Source: Arion vulgaris (taxonomy: Eukaryota > Mollusca > Gastropoda > Stylommatophora > Arionidae). Taken from it: 64,000 nt of DNA. The translations under genes were made by a program, and so were the position numbers. This document shows, one piece after another, positions 1-56,796 of the stretch. Numbering within the stretch: the first letter of the stretch is position 1; the number at the start of each line of letters is the position of its first letter. Below the pieces are notes generated by a model. The model worked only from the letters and a program-made list of their open reading frames with translations, did no database searches and was not told where the DNA came from. Where the stretch lies: contig CM036756.1 of assembly GCA_020796225.1 (NCBI GenBank), positions 45,735,363 to 45,799,362 on the forward strand. The letters run 5' to 3'.

Positions 1-169
1 ACCCACAAGTCAAACATGGCACTGAGGAAATTAACTGCTGTATGCAGATGATTAGCACTGAATATACTAACAAAAACAGACCTTATAACACCATGTAATG
101 ATGCCTTGTATTATAACTGCACAAAGTATAATATATATAAACTAACACAACATAAACTGAGGCAATGAG

Positions 170-835
170 TATTGGAAGGAAACAAAATAGAATAAATGTA
201 ATGTTCATATCAATGACACTGCAATAAAACAAGTACAAGAATTGAAATACTTAGGAAGCATATTGACAGAAAATGGAAGACTCAACAAGGAAACATAAGC
301 TAAAGTCCAGAAGGCAAATGCTGTCACTTACCAACTAGCCCCTTTACTCAGACCTAAAAATCTCCTTACTGGCTAAACAACAAATGATTAAAGCATCTTC
401 ATTCCTACTTTCTGCAACTAGTGCTAAACATGGACAATGAATAAAGCAGAGGCACAGAAAATAACCACATGTGAAGTGCAGTGTATCCAAAAGATCACCA
501 ACAACACAAGAAAAGACAGTCACAAATACCAGTATCAGAGAGAAGGTTGAAACAAGACCCTGCTTGGATTAAATGAAGAATTGAGAATGAAATGGTTTGA
601 CCACCTAATAAGAATGCAGCCAGATCACATTGTCTATAAAGCCTTCTACAGTATCACATTGGGCAAAAGGCAGGAGGAAGACAAGAAAAATACAGATAGA
701 TGGGTGCTAGAGTCATGCCCAAAAAATTCACAAATCCATCATGCATGCCATCTGAGAAGTGCAAGACAAAAGACTATAATACTGAGATAGAATAAGCCCA
801 GTAGCAGTATGACAACAAAAGAAGAATAACCTTAA
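170..835 (+). mobile_element. LINE fragment (family A), decayed reverse-transcriptase 3' region
   Basis: Degenerate copy of the C-terminal part of a non-LTR retrotransposon ORF2. QELKYLGSILTENG-like and KWFDHLIRMQPD segments can be traced across frames. The end AGTAGCAGTATGACAACAAA then AGAAGAA matches the 3' ends at 15950 and 19410. Many frameshifts; not functional. Confidence 0.6.
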
Positions 836-1476
836 CCCAACCCCAGATAACCTGGAGTATTTTGTCCAATAGGATACACATTTTTACAGAGACAGACTAT
901 ATATCTTATTGTAATAAGATTTAATGAACATAAATCCCAACTGTACCACATCTACTGAGCTATGCTGTAACATGGTGTTAGACCTGATTGGTCACAGTTG
1001 AGGCAGACAGAGCTGACTAACGCACAAATAATAAAGATATTGTCCTTCAAGTATGTGCGTTATTTTCAGCAAATAATTGCTTTACTGATACACCCTTTGT
1101 GAAGATAATTTTTGTGAGAAGATGGTTTGAAGTTATTGCAAGAAAGATATCACTGCAGACAACAGTAATATTGGAATTTAAAGATTTTTGGCTAATAAGG
1201 ATTTATCATCAGCGGGTTTTCACAAAACAAACTCTGGCTAAATATCATTGTGTGTATTACATTCATACCAAATGTCATGATATTCATATCACCTTTTGAC
1301 TAATGATCAGTCATAGAATATAATGAAATTTATACTTGTGTATGTTGGTTTGTATAAATGATAGCTTGGTTACCATAGCAGAAAATCTGAGCATGATCCT
1401 TGAAATGAAATTTTGTCAGTGAATAGTTTCAACAGTTTGATATTTTGTACTATGTACGGTTTAGAATAGTTCAGAT

Positions 1477-1854
1477 CAGTGGTTTCCAAACTTTGCATTA
1501 CTGCGGACACCCTTTTAAATACCTTTTGCTGCCGCAGACCTCCAAATGTTTCTGTTTTTGAAAATGGATAGAAATTAATTAACTGTGTGTTACAATAGTA
1601 AACAATGTTCTCAGACTGCTGGAAACTTCAAATGATCTTTCATTTTGTTCTGTCAGACATTTAGAATCAGGTCTGGTCTGGATCCTTTGATTTCGCAGCA
1701 GAACTAGTTTACAACTGTTTTTATACTTTTTATAAAAATTAATTTTTCTGTTTGAAATGTCAAAGATCATAATATTTCTTCAGGCGTTTGAGGACCCATT
1801 GTGAGTACCTTGCGGACCCCTGGTGATCAGCAACCCCCATTTTGGGAAACGCTG
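1477..1854. mobile_element. hAT-type MITE
   Basis: Terminal inverted repeats CAGTGGTTTCCAAACTTT at the left and (reversed) CAGCGTTTCCCAAAATG at the right, with internal GCGGACCCC-type blocks near both ends. It is flanked by 8-bp direct repeats GTTCAGAT (1469-1476) and GTTTAGAT (1855-1862), the duplication size of hAT elements. No transposase is encoded. Confidence 0.7.
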
Positions 1855-2284
1855 GTTTAGATCATTGAATATCAAACATATATTAAGCATATCAAATATA
1901 GTTTTTTGAGTATGATGATTTGTTTTTACTGTGTGTACAGATTCTATCAGACATTATCATTAATACTTGATTAATCAAACATAGTTTTGTGAGAATGATA
2001 GTTATTAATATGAGCACATTAGTTGGGATATGATCTAGTGTTGCTGTGCATTGTTTGCATTATTTGTGCAGTAGTTGCACAATAATGGGCACATATTGAT
2101 TATGCTGGGAGTAGCAGTGTAACTGAATGTCAATGGTGGAATGATAACTAAGTTGTAGGACAGTTTGATATAGATGAAGTAACAGACAGAAAAGTGTTAG
2201 GTTCGTAAGCTGCTAAAAGTGTAAGAAGATTTGAATAATAAATGGGAGTGAAACACAAGAAGAAAAATGAGTAAAATAACAATC

Positions 2285-2545
2285 TGTCAGTTTGTACCAC
2301 AGTCACCCATGTGTTGCCAGGGCTCACAAGGGAGCAAAGAATAGTAACACTGCGACCTGCAAGACATGTCGGAAGAGACGACTGAGGTAGGGGCCTAAGG
2401 AAGCTACCCTAGTAAATAAAAAATGTCGCAGAAATAGGATGTGCTGGCCTACTTTTAGGCGCACAACTGGCACAACATACAGTCGCTCTTAGGCTCAGAT
2501 CACATACAAATCACGAAGAGTGGTTTAACAAGTGATCAATATGGA
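2285..2545 (+). repeat. SINE-like repeat, divergent member
   Basis: Same family as 4245-4500. Both share a GTAAAGAATAGTAAC-like block, GACATGTCGGAAGAGACGAC, a GGCGCACAACTGGCACA block and a CACGAAGAGTGGTTTAAC block with GAAGAA end. The central block is related to the more uniform SINE family at 25237 and elsewhere. Confidence 0.55.
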
Positions 2546-2928
2546 GCATTCGAAGAAGTACCACATCAGCTAGAAACATGAAATGTGTACTCTCCATCAC
2601 ATTTAACCTTCAATGTTGAGATCACACAGTATCTTATCTGAATATTTTTAATGTGAGCTTTATCTGTGTGTATGAACAATTTTCCAGAATCTCCTAGTAT
2701 TTTTGTTTAGTTTACCTGATATGATATCAGGGGAGATAATTAAGAGCTTTAAACAGTCAAGCTTATTATGAGAATTTGTCTAGATGAGAAAACATTTAAA
2801 GATCACAATTAGAAGAAGAAGAAGAAAATCATGAGAGCTCACCTATATGTGTTAATAATGGTAGAATAGTAACTATTTGTTACTGAAATCACAAATATGA
2901 TTGCCTGAATTCCAAAATACCAAGGCTA

Positions 2929-3152
2929 AAAAGGGTTTAAAGGTGAAGGATTGAATTCATCTGGCTACATTTCTGTAGGCAGAAATGGCGTACCATCTGC
3001 CAAGAGTGTTGCACAAACCACAAAGTCTGTAGCTCTAGCAACAATGCTTGGGATCTCATGATAAAATTGCAAATGTGACTCAGTCCAGCTTCGAACACAC
3101 AACATTTGGGATGACAGGCACACATCTTAACCACTGCGCCATAGAGACACCC
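2929..3152 (-). mobile_element. tRNA-derived SINE (family T1)
   Basis: Minus-strand copy related to 41880-42135 and 29405-29655. The right end, read in reverse, carries tRNA-like A and B boxes (GGTGTCTCTATGGCGCAGTGG and a degenerate GTTCGAA). The body ends in a TTTAAACCCTTTTT tail. Diverged. Confidence 0.65.
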
Positions 3153-3339
3153 TAATACTAAGTATAACCTAGGAATAAGTATTTGTTACTTTATTGCTGC
3201 TATGTTATCTTTTGTCTTCTCCACATTGAAGGTTGTCTGCAATGGATTTCCAGCCAATGTTTTGTAATTAGATAATTAAAATAAGGTAATTAGTCTGACA
3301 AACTTCTGACATAGCACAAGCTCTGATTACACACAAATT

Positions 3340-3590
3340 TCCTGTGGCAACATATCGATGTGAATCCTGGACCATAACATAAGAATTAAAGAAGATATCA
3401 AATCTTTTGAAATAAATTGCTACACAAACATTCTTAGAACGCCCTGTTCAAAGAAGAGAAGAAATATAGATACTCTACTAGAACTGAACATCGAGAAACA
3501 TTGGCTTATATACAACATCCTGACTCGTAAAGTGAAGTAGTTTGGTCACATTAAACTTCACACGACTTAGAAAAACAATAATGAAGACAT
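3340..3590 (+). mobile_element. LINE fragment (family F), strongly decayed
   Basis: Frames can be pieced into remnants like GCESWT, then RRNIDTLLELNIEKHWL and KVK-FGHIK, typical of the region downstream of the RT domain in RTE-like LINEs. Several stops. Support comes from similarity to 52705-53060 only. Confidence 0.4.
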
Positions 3591-4054
3591 GAGATGAGCG
3601 TGATGATGTTGGAAACGAGACATTAAATCATATGTAAACATTTGAAGTGATCACAAGGAGAAACAGAAGTAGAAGAAGAAATCATAAATTCATCATGAGA
3701 ATTCATCTAGACATTTAAACATTTGAAGTGATCACAAGAGGAAGAAGTAGAAGTATCAGTGAACTGAATTTGTACACCAAAATGGATAAGTCTCAGTTCC
3801 CAGTATAGTTAAGTCTCCAGTCACTTGGTTGAAAATTGGCACACAGATTTGGAGTTAGATGAAAGTACAGAATGGTTGTTGAACCTGCTGTACCCTGTCA
3901 CTCTTGCTTTGTAGGAAAAGACAGAACACCTATTAGTGCGTGCAGAGAACATAAACATCTTTTGTATTGAGTTTTCCAGTATTTTTTTCCAGTATGAATA
4001 TATCCGTTTTATAGATATTTCTAACCTACTACGATATTATTTTTGTCTACACAG

Positions 4055-48820
<44,766 letters not shown>

Positions 48821-51313
48821 CAAGACTTGTGGTGGTGGGAGTATGGGGTTTATGTGCAAGAAGGATAAAAGTTTGAATAAGAAAGGGTGTCATTATCACA
48901 GTTCCTTTTATATTTGTTTCTTCGACTGATGTCTTCATGTGTGTATATGCTCATGTCATTTATTATTTGGTTTTCTTGATCACAAAATTGAACTTGTTTG
49001 AAATAAAAACTTAGAAGAATGAGGAAAAGAAACATTATATGTTTATGTTGTAAATTTGTATCTCATTTTTCAGTTTGTCAATAATGAATAGCAAAGGCAA
49101 CTGCCATTATCTATAGCAGTGTATCCCAACCACGAAGAAGGTATCCCCATAGTCCAATGTTCCTGATATTTATTTAATCATTATGAATAGATTTTGTAAT
49201 ACTTGATTATCCTGGAAGCAGTGCTTATGGCCATGTAGCTATAGCATTAATGTCACGGGAACCATTACCAGGAAAAGATGAGTTACACCTCTGGTGTACA
49301 GTGTTCACATACATTTTCATACTTATTATCAACTTATGTTTCCATTTTGATTTGTTATTATTGTTTGTTTGTGTTCACTATAGAATAATTACTTTATGTG
49401 ATTTGGGCTAAAGAGCATAGTGCGTTCGTGCTGAAGGTTAAAGTGGTGAAACTGCGATATTTTGCACCATTTGGGTTTCACATCTAATTTTATCATGCTT
49501 TATTGTTCAAATTGGCTCTCCCTAACTTGTGACAGTCTCTACAATAACTGCAGTACTTCACTGTGGTTCTTCTCAGTAGAAGCAGTCTGTAGTGACATAC
49601 CAGACATTGACCATTTTTTCTTGGAAAGAGTTCAGGATAAGAAACACAAAGCACAGATGAATCATCTGGTACAGCTTGCGTCTTATACATTCTTTGGGGA
49701 CTAATCTGTCTTCGTCATGGTGCAGACTCAAGACACTTGCTTGTGTCTTCTGGAAGATTGTTCAGTTTAAGGGACAGTCTGCAGCTGTTTTGGGACACTA
49801 TATCTCTACCAAGATATAGACGTTACACTCAATTTTGTTTTCCTCTATCCTTCCAGAGACAAGACATCTGTACTGTGGTCATTACTCTGACAGAACTAGC
49901 CAGACAATAGTCCAGGTCTTGTTACTTTCATAAGCTGGCGGTGTTGGCCAGGATTGCTGTTGATACCTAATGTTGAGACTTAGTGTCTGCAAGACAGGTT
50001 AAAAAGGAAGCTCATTGTAAACATAAAGAAACAATCATTATTTTTGTGTGGACATATTGTGAGATATGGAGGGTTGAAATGAATAGATAATGAATAGTTG
50101 CCATTCATCCATCACTAACATGAACTGTATCTGTAAATAAAAAGTTGATCCAATATTGATATTAATTCATAATGACCAAAGAATTTATAACAGCCGAAAA
50201 GTTGATGTTTTTGTTGCTATTTTTGAGTCATTATTATCATTAACATAATTATATAACATAGTTATAATCAACTGATTGTTACATTTTTGTTGATGAATAC
50301 ATAAGAAAAACATATTTTATATTGGGAAACTTCAGTGGTAGTTATTTCTGTTGTTGATGAACTTAACTGCTTGCTGTCTGTGTCCAGTAATACTCTGCAT
50401 TCTGCAAACCTAGGGGGTTTTGGGGAGATTGTTCTACTATTCTGCAGCATACTGACATGAAGTTATGAGAACCAAGATCTAACATGGCTATTTCAACACT
50501 TTAATGTGTATCCAGAAAAAATAAACTTCATCTGTACTTCTCAGCCAGATAGAGCAAGAGATGGGGGTATACTGTGCATTCCGCACCCCTTTGGCATCTC
50601 ACGGTGGTGCTGGAGAGTTTTAGTTGATAGTCTAACCCTGAGAATCACACATGCGCAATATTAAATCCCCTTTATGTGCTGTAGATTATTGTAAACTTTT
50701 AGTGATATACACAAAGTATGATCTTGTGTTCTTTTTCAATGATACAGCAGTAATTTGTAACATATTGTGGCAGAATATAATTGAGTTTTCAGTTTACTGT
50801 ATTGAAGTTTTACTTGTTAACCTCCATGAGTCAAGGATAACTAACTACCCTTTTGTTTATATACCTTGTACCTTTATCTAGATTTGTACAGCAGTGTTCA
50901 AACTTGTTCCTCTTTCTTTTATTAACTGCAGACTGGCAAAGCATTCATCTGTTGACATGCCTTGGGATGTTCAACATCTCTCCACCTACTTGGTTCATGG
51001 CTATCCTTCACAGGGCGTCCCATACTGTACATATTTGCATCTACTGTTTTCCAGTTTGTTTTCTTTGTTTCATGTATAAATATATATATATATATGTACT
51101 TTCCCAAAAATGTTACAGATTACTTTTACTACATTCATCTACAGCACTCAGCTTTCATTGTTTAATTATGTTGTTGTGCACCAATTATGCAGCGATTGTG
51201 GTGCTTATAAAGACAATATATGTGACTGCAACTCACATCTACCACAATAGTATCCCACATGTATCGTTTTTTTTTTTTTTGCATATCACATTTTGTTTCA
51301 TGCAGAGACCTTA
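48821..51313 (+). other. InR 3' UTR and downstream DNA
   Basis: Non-coding. The first AATAAA polyadenylation signal after the stop is at 49002-49007, with others at 50136 and 50520, so the 3' UTR probably ends near 49030 or runs longer. 49490-49690 resembles, weakly, 23500-23660 (shared AGCAGTCTGTAG and ACATTGACC blocks) and may be an old repeat. (TA)n lies at 51077-51096. No gene is seen. Confidence 0.55.
49002..49007 (+). promoter_or_regulatory. Candidate polyadenylation signal AATAAA of InR
   Basis: First AATAAA downstream of the InR stop codon, about 180 bp after it. The signal is only a hexamer match; the cleavage site cannot be fixed without transcript data. Confidence 0.45.
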
Positions 51314-51317
51314 TTAA

Positions 51318-51987
51318 CTGATTTGCATACAGGCCGTCGCTTTAAAAATCCACAAGACTTATCGCAGGGACGAATAGTCTTTTTTAAGATTGGACATTTA
51401 GTTGCTTTCCATTCCTATTTGACTTCTATACCACCTGAAAACTATTTAAAAGTGAAGTGTCAATGATAACCAATACATATCATTGTGGCTTATGCTAGAA
51501 ATAGAAGTGAAACAATGTTCACCATTCATTCTAGGATACCCTGTGACAACAACAACAACAAAAATTTTCATGAATGGTCATGATGCTAGTTTGTAAACAG
51601 TGAAATAATCAGTGCATCCATTCACAATTTTCTTAATGTTTGTGTAATCATAAATGGATTACAAATATAAATAGTATAGTCGGACTTGTTTATTCAACTT
51701 AATGTTTGTCAAGACCTTTCTTAAGTTGGATTTTTTATCTACCAATTTCAAGTTTTATTTTTAATAATGACGTTTCCTGCATAGTTAACATTGCATTATA
51801 TTTGCTAATACAGTAAATATTTTGTGAAACTACATCCATTTATCTTCAATTTGGTATTTAATAAGTCATATTGTAAATCATATTTAAAAACAGTATTTTA
51901 GTTTTGCTAAACTACAAGTAACATTTTTTTTTTAACTAAAACAACAATTCCATCCTGAGGCCCCAAAAGAAGTCTGTAGCGAATCAG
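51318..51987. mobile_element. TTAA-flanked MITE-like element (670 bp)
   Basis: TTAA at 51314-51317 and 51988-51991; ends CTGATTTGCATACAGG and (reversed) CTGATTCGCTACAGAC. Reverse-orientation relative of 45771-46450. Confidence 0.72.
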
Positions 51988-51991
51988 TTAA

Positions 51992-52704
51992 ACTCATCCC
52001 AATTTTGAACCCTCAGTATTATTTTTTCCTTCATGCTTCTTGAGCTGAACACTAGTCATACTCTTTGCTGGTGGCTGTTCTAGCATGTGCACAATTTTTC
52101 TCATTTTAGAAAATTCAATTTTAGATGAAATTGTCATGAAATAGAATTTGTAAACATTTTTTTTATTTGTCAGCAAGTGGTCCCTAACTCTTTTTAAATA
52201 TGCATATATATCTAAATATAGCAGCACTTTAACACTTGTTGACACTAGTCAATGCCATTATTTTATTAATGACTTATTTTCTTATTGCCAGTTGTTTGTT
52301 GCTTTCACTATTTTAATGGTTTCATTGTTTATAGTCTTCTAGATGTGTGCTCAGTCTCTTTCAGCTGATAGCCAAGGGTGTTTGTGTTGATGATTCCTGC
52401 AACACTACTAATTATATGTGTAACTTATATCCACTAATACTTACACATGGAACCACACTCCTACAGTTTGAGGATCACTGCTTTATCATTCAATAGACAT
52501 TCTTTGAGTAATTCAATGTACCATTTTATCAATGGTTCTTTTGCACTTTTACTATTTATATTCACACATGCTGTTAAACCACATGAGAGATAATTCAATT
52601 TGTTATTTTAGAAGGCATGTTGCATTTTCTTATATATATATATATTAAAGACGTTTTAAGGATTCAAGTCATGGCTATGTTATTCATCAATTTAATTCTA
52701 ATAT
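51992..52704. other. Downstream intergenic stretch
   Basis: 52330-52400 carries a decayed family Q relic (GTGTGCTCAGTCTC, TTGATGATTCCTGC). The rest is AT-rich with (TA)n at 52632. No gene. Confidence 0.4.
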
Positions 52705-53060
52705 AGACATCATCATCAAATAACTTGTTCTAAGCAGAACTTTGCCACCCCAACAGTCCTCCAGAATTTCTCTCAGGCCAGATGTCCAACCTCTGCAGCC
52801 GTCATGTTCAAACCATCAGTTACATCCTGAATCCATCTTGTCCGTGGTATTCCTCATCTTTTCTTTGCCGGTTTTCCTCCTTCCATGATTGTCTTCTAAA
52901 GCCCTTCGTGTCTCTTTATATGTCCAAAATACCTCAATTTTCTCTTTCTTATTTGTAGCATCAGCCAGTTTTCTTTGATCTCGAGTTCTTTCTGGATAGA
53001 TCTATTTTGTTCCCTTCTCTGTCCATGATAATGATATACAGACATAATTGTTAACGGAAA
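52705..53060 (-). mobile_element. LINE 3' fragment (family F)
   Basis: Minus strand: REQNRSIQKELEIKENWLML, then IRKRKLRYFGHIKRHEGL, and after a frameshift IPRTRWIQDVTDGLNM and LAREILEDCW; tail ATGATGATG. Matches 27190-27450 and 3340-3590 in pattern. Confidence 0.72.
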
Positions 53061-53263
53061 GGGCCAGAAACATGGAATGGCCAAACTCAATGGTAACAAT
53101 ATATAAACTCAATCTTGATGGTGGCATGTTACATGTTTATTGATATATCTGCGTAAACGTTCTTGAATAGGAACATGTCCGTTCATCAATCGTGTCTTCT
53201 ATCTTTTCTAATTCGTTACTAACTCGTCACTCCTAACTACACAAGAACGTCATGTCTCGTTGT

Positions 53264-53300
53264 TATGTGTTGCGTCTCTGCTTAGAGAGTGCAACACATA
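53264..53300. repeat. Near-perfect inverted repeat (hairpin)
   Basis: ATGTGTTGC-GTCTCT-GCTT-AGAGA-GTGCAACACAT folds with a stem of about 15 base pairs. It sits in an otherwise unidentified block (53130-53700) that is richer in C than its surroundings. Could be a terminal or internal hairpin of an unrecognised element. Confidence 0.6.
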
Positions 53301-54936
53301 GTCTCAACTATTAAATATCTAATTATACCACCTATCTATCTGACTAATTGTCCATTTCTCGCTGCCGCTGCCACCTGGGGAGGGAACTATGACACCCCTT
53401 GGAGACCTCGCCGTCGCCGACGGCTGAAATCCCAAAAACATCGCACAGGTAGAATCCATCAGGGTGATTAGAATTGTCTGAGCAGAAAGGGAACAAGTCT
53501 CCTCACGTGTTAACGTGGCTCAACAACAACTAACTACAATAGCCAACCATGGTCAAAAAGAAAGGAAAAATCCTGACGGGAGCTCAGGATAACCAAGTTG
53601 AACGAGCTAAATGGGAACTAGTCACCACACGTCGTTGAACTTGACTCGTCAACTGGTCATGGGTGACCATGGTTAACAGCAACATTAACCCTCTGTGCTC
53701 TAAGCTGAAACAATGTGAATAGAAAAGTATTCAGCAACATTTCATTAAGTAAAGGAAAGATCGCGCCGTATGTTTCCGAGGCGACTAACAGCATAACACT
53801 TGGCCAATGTGAGGTGGCAGTACTTTGACATCCAGCACTCACAGGTCGTAGGATGGCGGGGGGCAGCCCACACCAGTCATGTCTCTATGTCGCTTTTCGC
53901 CTGTCAGAGTCATGTCATACTATCTGAAATCTCAAACAAAAAAAACAAGTTACAAATTGAATATGACACTATGAAATTGTAATGTTCACCTACTGTTTTA
54001 CACTACTCATTCAGAGATCAATTGAGTAAAATTGTCAGCTAAAGATTTCCTTAACACACCTGGCTCAAGTCAAGCTCACTATAAAATATACCATATATGT
54101 AGCAGGAAAATGATGCTTTAAGAGTTTCCAAAGTTGAATTGTGTGTTTAGTTGTATTATATTTTTGGGGTAAACATTTTATATTTTATTATAATTAATTT
54201 TAGTGTGCCCTACTATATATATGTGTGTTTGTTCCACATGACCAAATCTAAGTTCAGATTTCAATAATAATTACTATTTATGGTAGATATACTTCAATTT
54301 TGTTATTAACCATTTACAATGCTACTATTGCCTCCCAAATGATTTCACAACACAGAATGGGTGTGATCAATTGTTATATGCTGGTAAAAATATAAGACAG
54401 GAGATCTGAGCCCCTATAGATCTGTCTGGAGTACTGTGAATTACTTAAACTATTCCCTAAATATTTTCACACATTACTGCCAACAGACTTATATTTGTTG
54501 TGTGTTTACATCCATTTACCTGCTTTTAGTATGCATTTCTTGCATAAGATGTCAATGCACTTTACAATGATTTTAAATTCACATTTTGACAATATCCTTA
54601 CTTCATTTTACTTTACATTTTTAAAAATAAAATATTGCGTAGTTCATTTATCTTTGTTTATGACTAGAATTGTATGTACACTTGTTTCTGGGATTCTGAC
54701 AAGCTCTAGGATAAAAGTTTATATTCTTCATGTAGCAAGTCTTTAAAGAATGTTCGCTCTCATTACAATCCATTCTGATAGACTCTCAATCTCTAACCAG
54801 TTCTCCTGCCTTCTCTATTGTCATTTTAAAGGTATGTCTCGTCCCCATAAGAGGAGCGTCAGTAAAATGTTTCTGTAATTCAGTTAACACATGCTAATAT
54901 TTTAAATGATTAAACATTTAAGTTATCTTCCATTAA
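53301..54936. other. Intergenic stretch
   Basis: 53370-53900 is a GC-richer block with no recognised homology (a proline/arginine-rich open stretch at 53380-53470 is not convincing). 54745-54850 resembles the family F LINE 3' end (TCTCTAACCAGTTCTCCTGC against 27250). The rest is AT-rich. Confidence 0.35.
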
Positions 54937-55216
54937 CTCATTCCACGCTTTAAGCTGCACACTGCGCCACAGCGGAAGTTCGTTCACGCTATTAGCGCAC
55001 ACTCGCCATAGAGCTGCTTCCCTTATAAGCAGTCTTTCTAGTTTTACTTCTACTACTTTTTAACCTTGTTATTCTATTAGGTTGTCCAGTTTTCTTCAAT
55101 TTAGTATATAATAATATATATATGTTTATTTATTGAGTAGTTGGGATCTTTTGGGTTTTTTACCTCCCTTGAATTAACTGCTTAAAAATTGAGAAAATAA
55201 CTCTACGTGGAAAGAG
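54937..55216. mobile_element. Short TTAA-flanked MITE (280 bp)
   Basis: TTAA at 54933-54936 and 55217-55220; inverted ends CTCATTCCACGCTT and (reversed) CTCTTTCCACGTAG (11 of 14). No coding capacity. Confidence 0.6.
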
Positions 55217-55384
55217 TTAATAAGACTATACACCTGATTGGAAATTAGTGTTAATAACTTGTTTAGATTTAATACAGTATTGAACAGCTGAACTGTATAA
55301 ACACACCTATTCCTGTACAATCGATCAAGCGATTTAGGCAGTTTGGAGTTACCCGTTGTTCAAGTCAAACTGGATGCCTGAGAG

Positions 55385-55510
55385 GCAGAGTGAGAGGTGT
55401 GTTTAATCAGCGAGCCATAGGAACCATCAGTATGCATACTCTTCGATATCTGTTGGGGAGACTGAGCACCTGTGGGTCTGCCCGGAGTGCAATGACGTCA
55501 GTTTAGTAAC
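55385..55510 (-). repeat. Medium-copy repeat (family Q), reverse
   Basis: AACCATCAGTATGCATACTC and TCTGTTGGGGAGACTGAGCA are the reverse complement of 5960-6020. The same ACCAATAACCAAT edge occurs at 5910. Confidence 0.55.
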
Positions 55511-55669
55511 CAATAACCAATCCTGTTCAAGCCACGCAGCTTACTCATCATATATTGACGACCGTGTAGACGAATTAGCCAGCAATGATGATAGTTTGGA
55601 GTTTTAATACTTTTTTTTAGTGGTGCTAGGAAACTGAGCATCACAATAGTTTATTGATATTGATTTAGT

Positions 55670-55935
55670 TTAGTTTAGTCATCGGATCATCATCACTGCA
55701 CATCTAACCAATTAGTCCACACATGGTCCGGGCCTCTCTCCCTTAGGGAATTTATAATAGCCAGGTCCATTGATTGCCCGCTTTTTACAGCAGCCATACC
55801 TCCAAGCCTATAGGCGCGTTCATTTCCCCTTAAACCTGCATGCAGTGACACAAAAATAAAACTGATTTTTCTTAGTCTAGACCTCCTCAGCGACTCAATA
55901 ATGATATTGAGCGTGCAGAGACAGTTCCTATAGCA
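55670..55935 (-). mobile_element. LINE fragment (family E), RNase H end
   Basis: Minus strand frames give FVSLHAGLRGNERAYRLGGM and AAVKSGQSMDLAIINSLRE, aligned to FVRGHMGVVGNERADRLAG at 44400. Strongly decayed. Confidence 0.65.
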
Positions 55936-56796
55936 GGAGTGTGATCAGAGGAAAGTCTAAACACTTTATGATGAGAAAGATAGATCAAGATAACAGAAAC
56001 AAGCTATTTTTATTATGGTTAAAATAAGTAATTTCTAAAGTCAAATTATCATATGTGTATATAGTGTTTTCTTTTGTGATGTATACATTTATGACAACAT
56101 TTCCAAAGTACACAACCAACTTTATTTATGACCAGAAACTATTGTTTCAAATTCACATAATATCTTCAAAAGAACATATTTATTGGAGTTCCAGACTTGT
56201 GTGTGCACATTTAAATATGATGTCAGGTGCAAACAAAATTTGTCACCTTTTAATTTTTTTTATGTGGTTATGTTTTATTATTTATATATTGATATTATTT
56301 TATTATTATTTACTACATTTGATAGAACTGATCTTTCAGTTATTCATATTTTGAGATATCACAAAATATAGAACAAAAATGGTAATATTTGTAAAGCCAG
56401 TCACACATAGAAATGTACTCTCTAAACTGAATGCATAAAACCATAGTTTTTGTTTAACATTTATGTTGAGAATTAATGTCCAGTTGAAATTATTATTGTT
56501 CTTTCTAAATCTGTAATATGACCAAACTTGTTCAGTTTGCAAGACATCATTTTGAGTTTCCCGATGTTCGGGTCTATAGTTTTTCTCTTTGTTCAGGATG
56601 TAATAATCATTTTTCTGTAGCACTCAGTTTAACTCTTTGAGTACCATGGCAAAAACCACATTTTACACCCCATTTTTTTAGTAATACATTTTTATGTAGA
56701 CAGCTGTTATTAGTTTTCTTATAAAACTGTTATTTATTATATATGGAATATGTACCATATATCAAAATGTTTATAACTGAATGCCCTGTTTATTTA

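Noticed and set aside
50853..51317. Open frame of about 154 codons downstream of InR
   Set aside because: Cys/Phe/His-rich translation of AT-rich DNA, overlapping frames, no start context, no recognisable domain.
48821..52705. A second gene downstream of InR
   Set aside because: No exon with splice signals and conserved residues was found; only repeats and AT-rich sequence.
53380..53471. Arg/Pro-rich open stretch as a nucleocapsid-like coding region
   Set aside because: Short, no zinc knuckle or flanking pol sequence, no support beyond composition.
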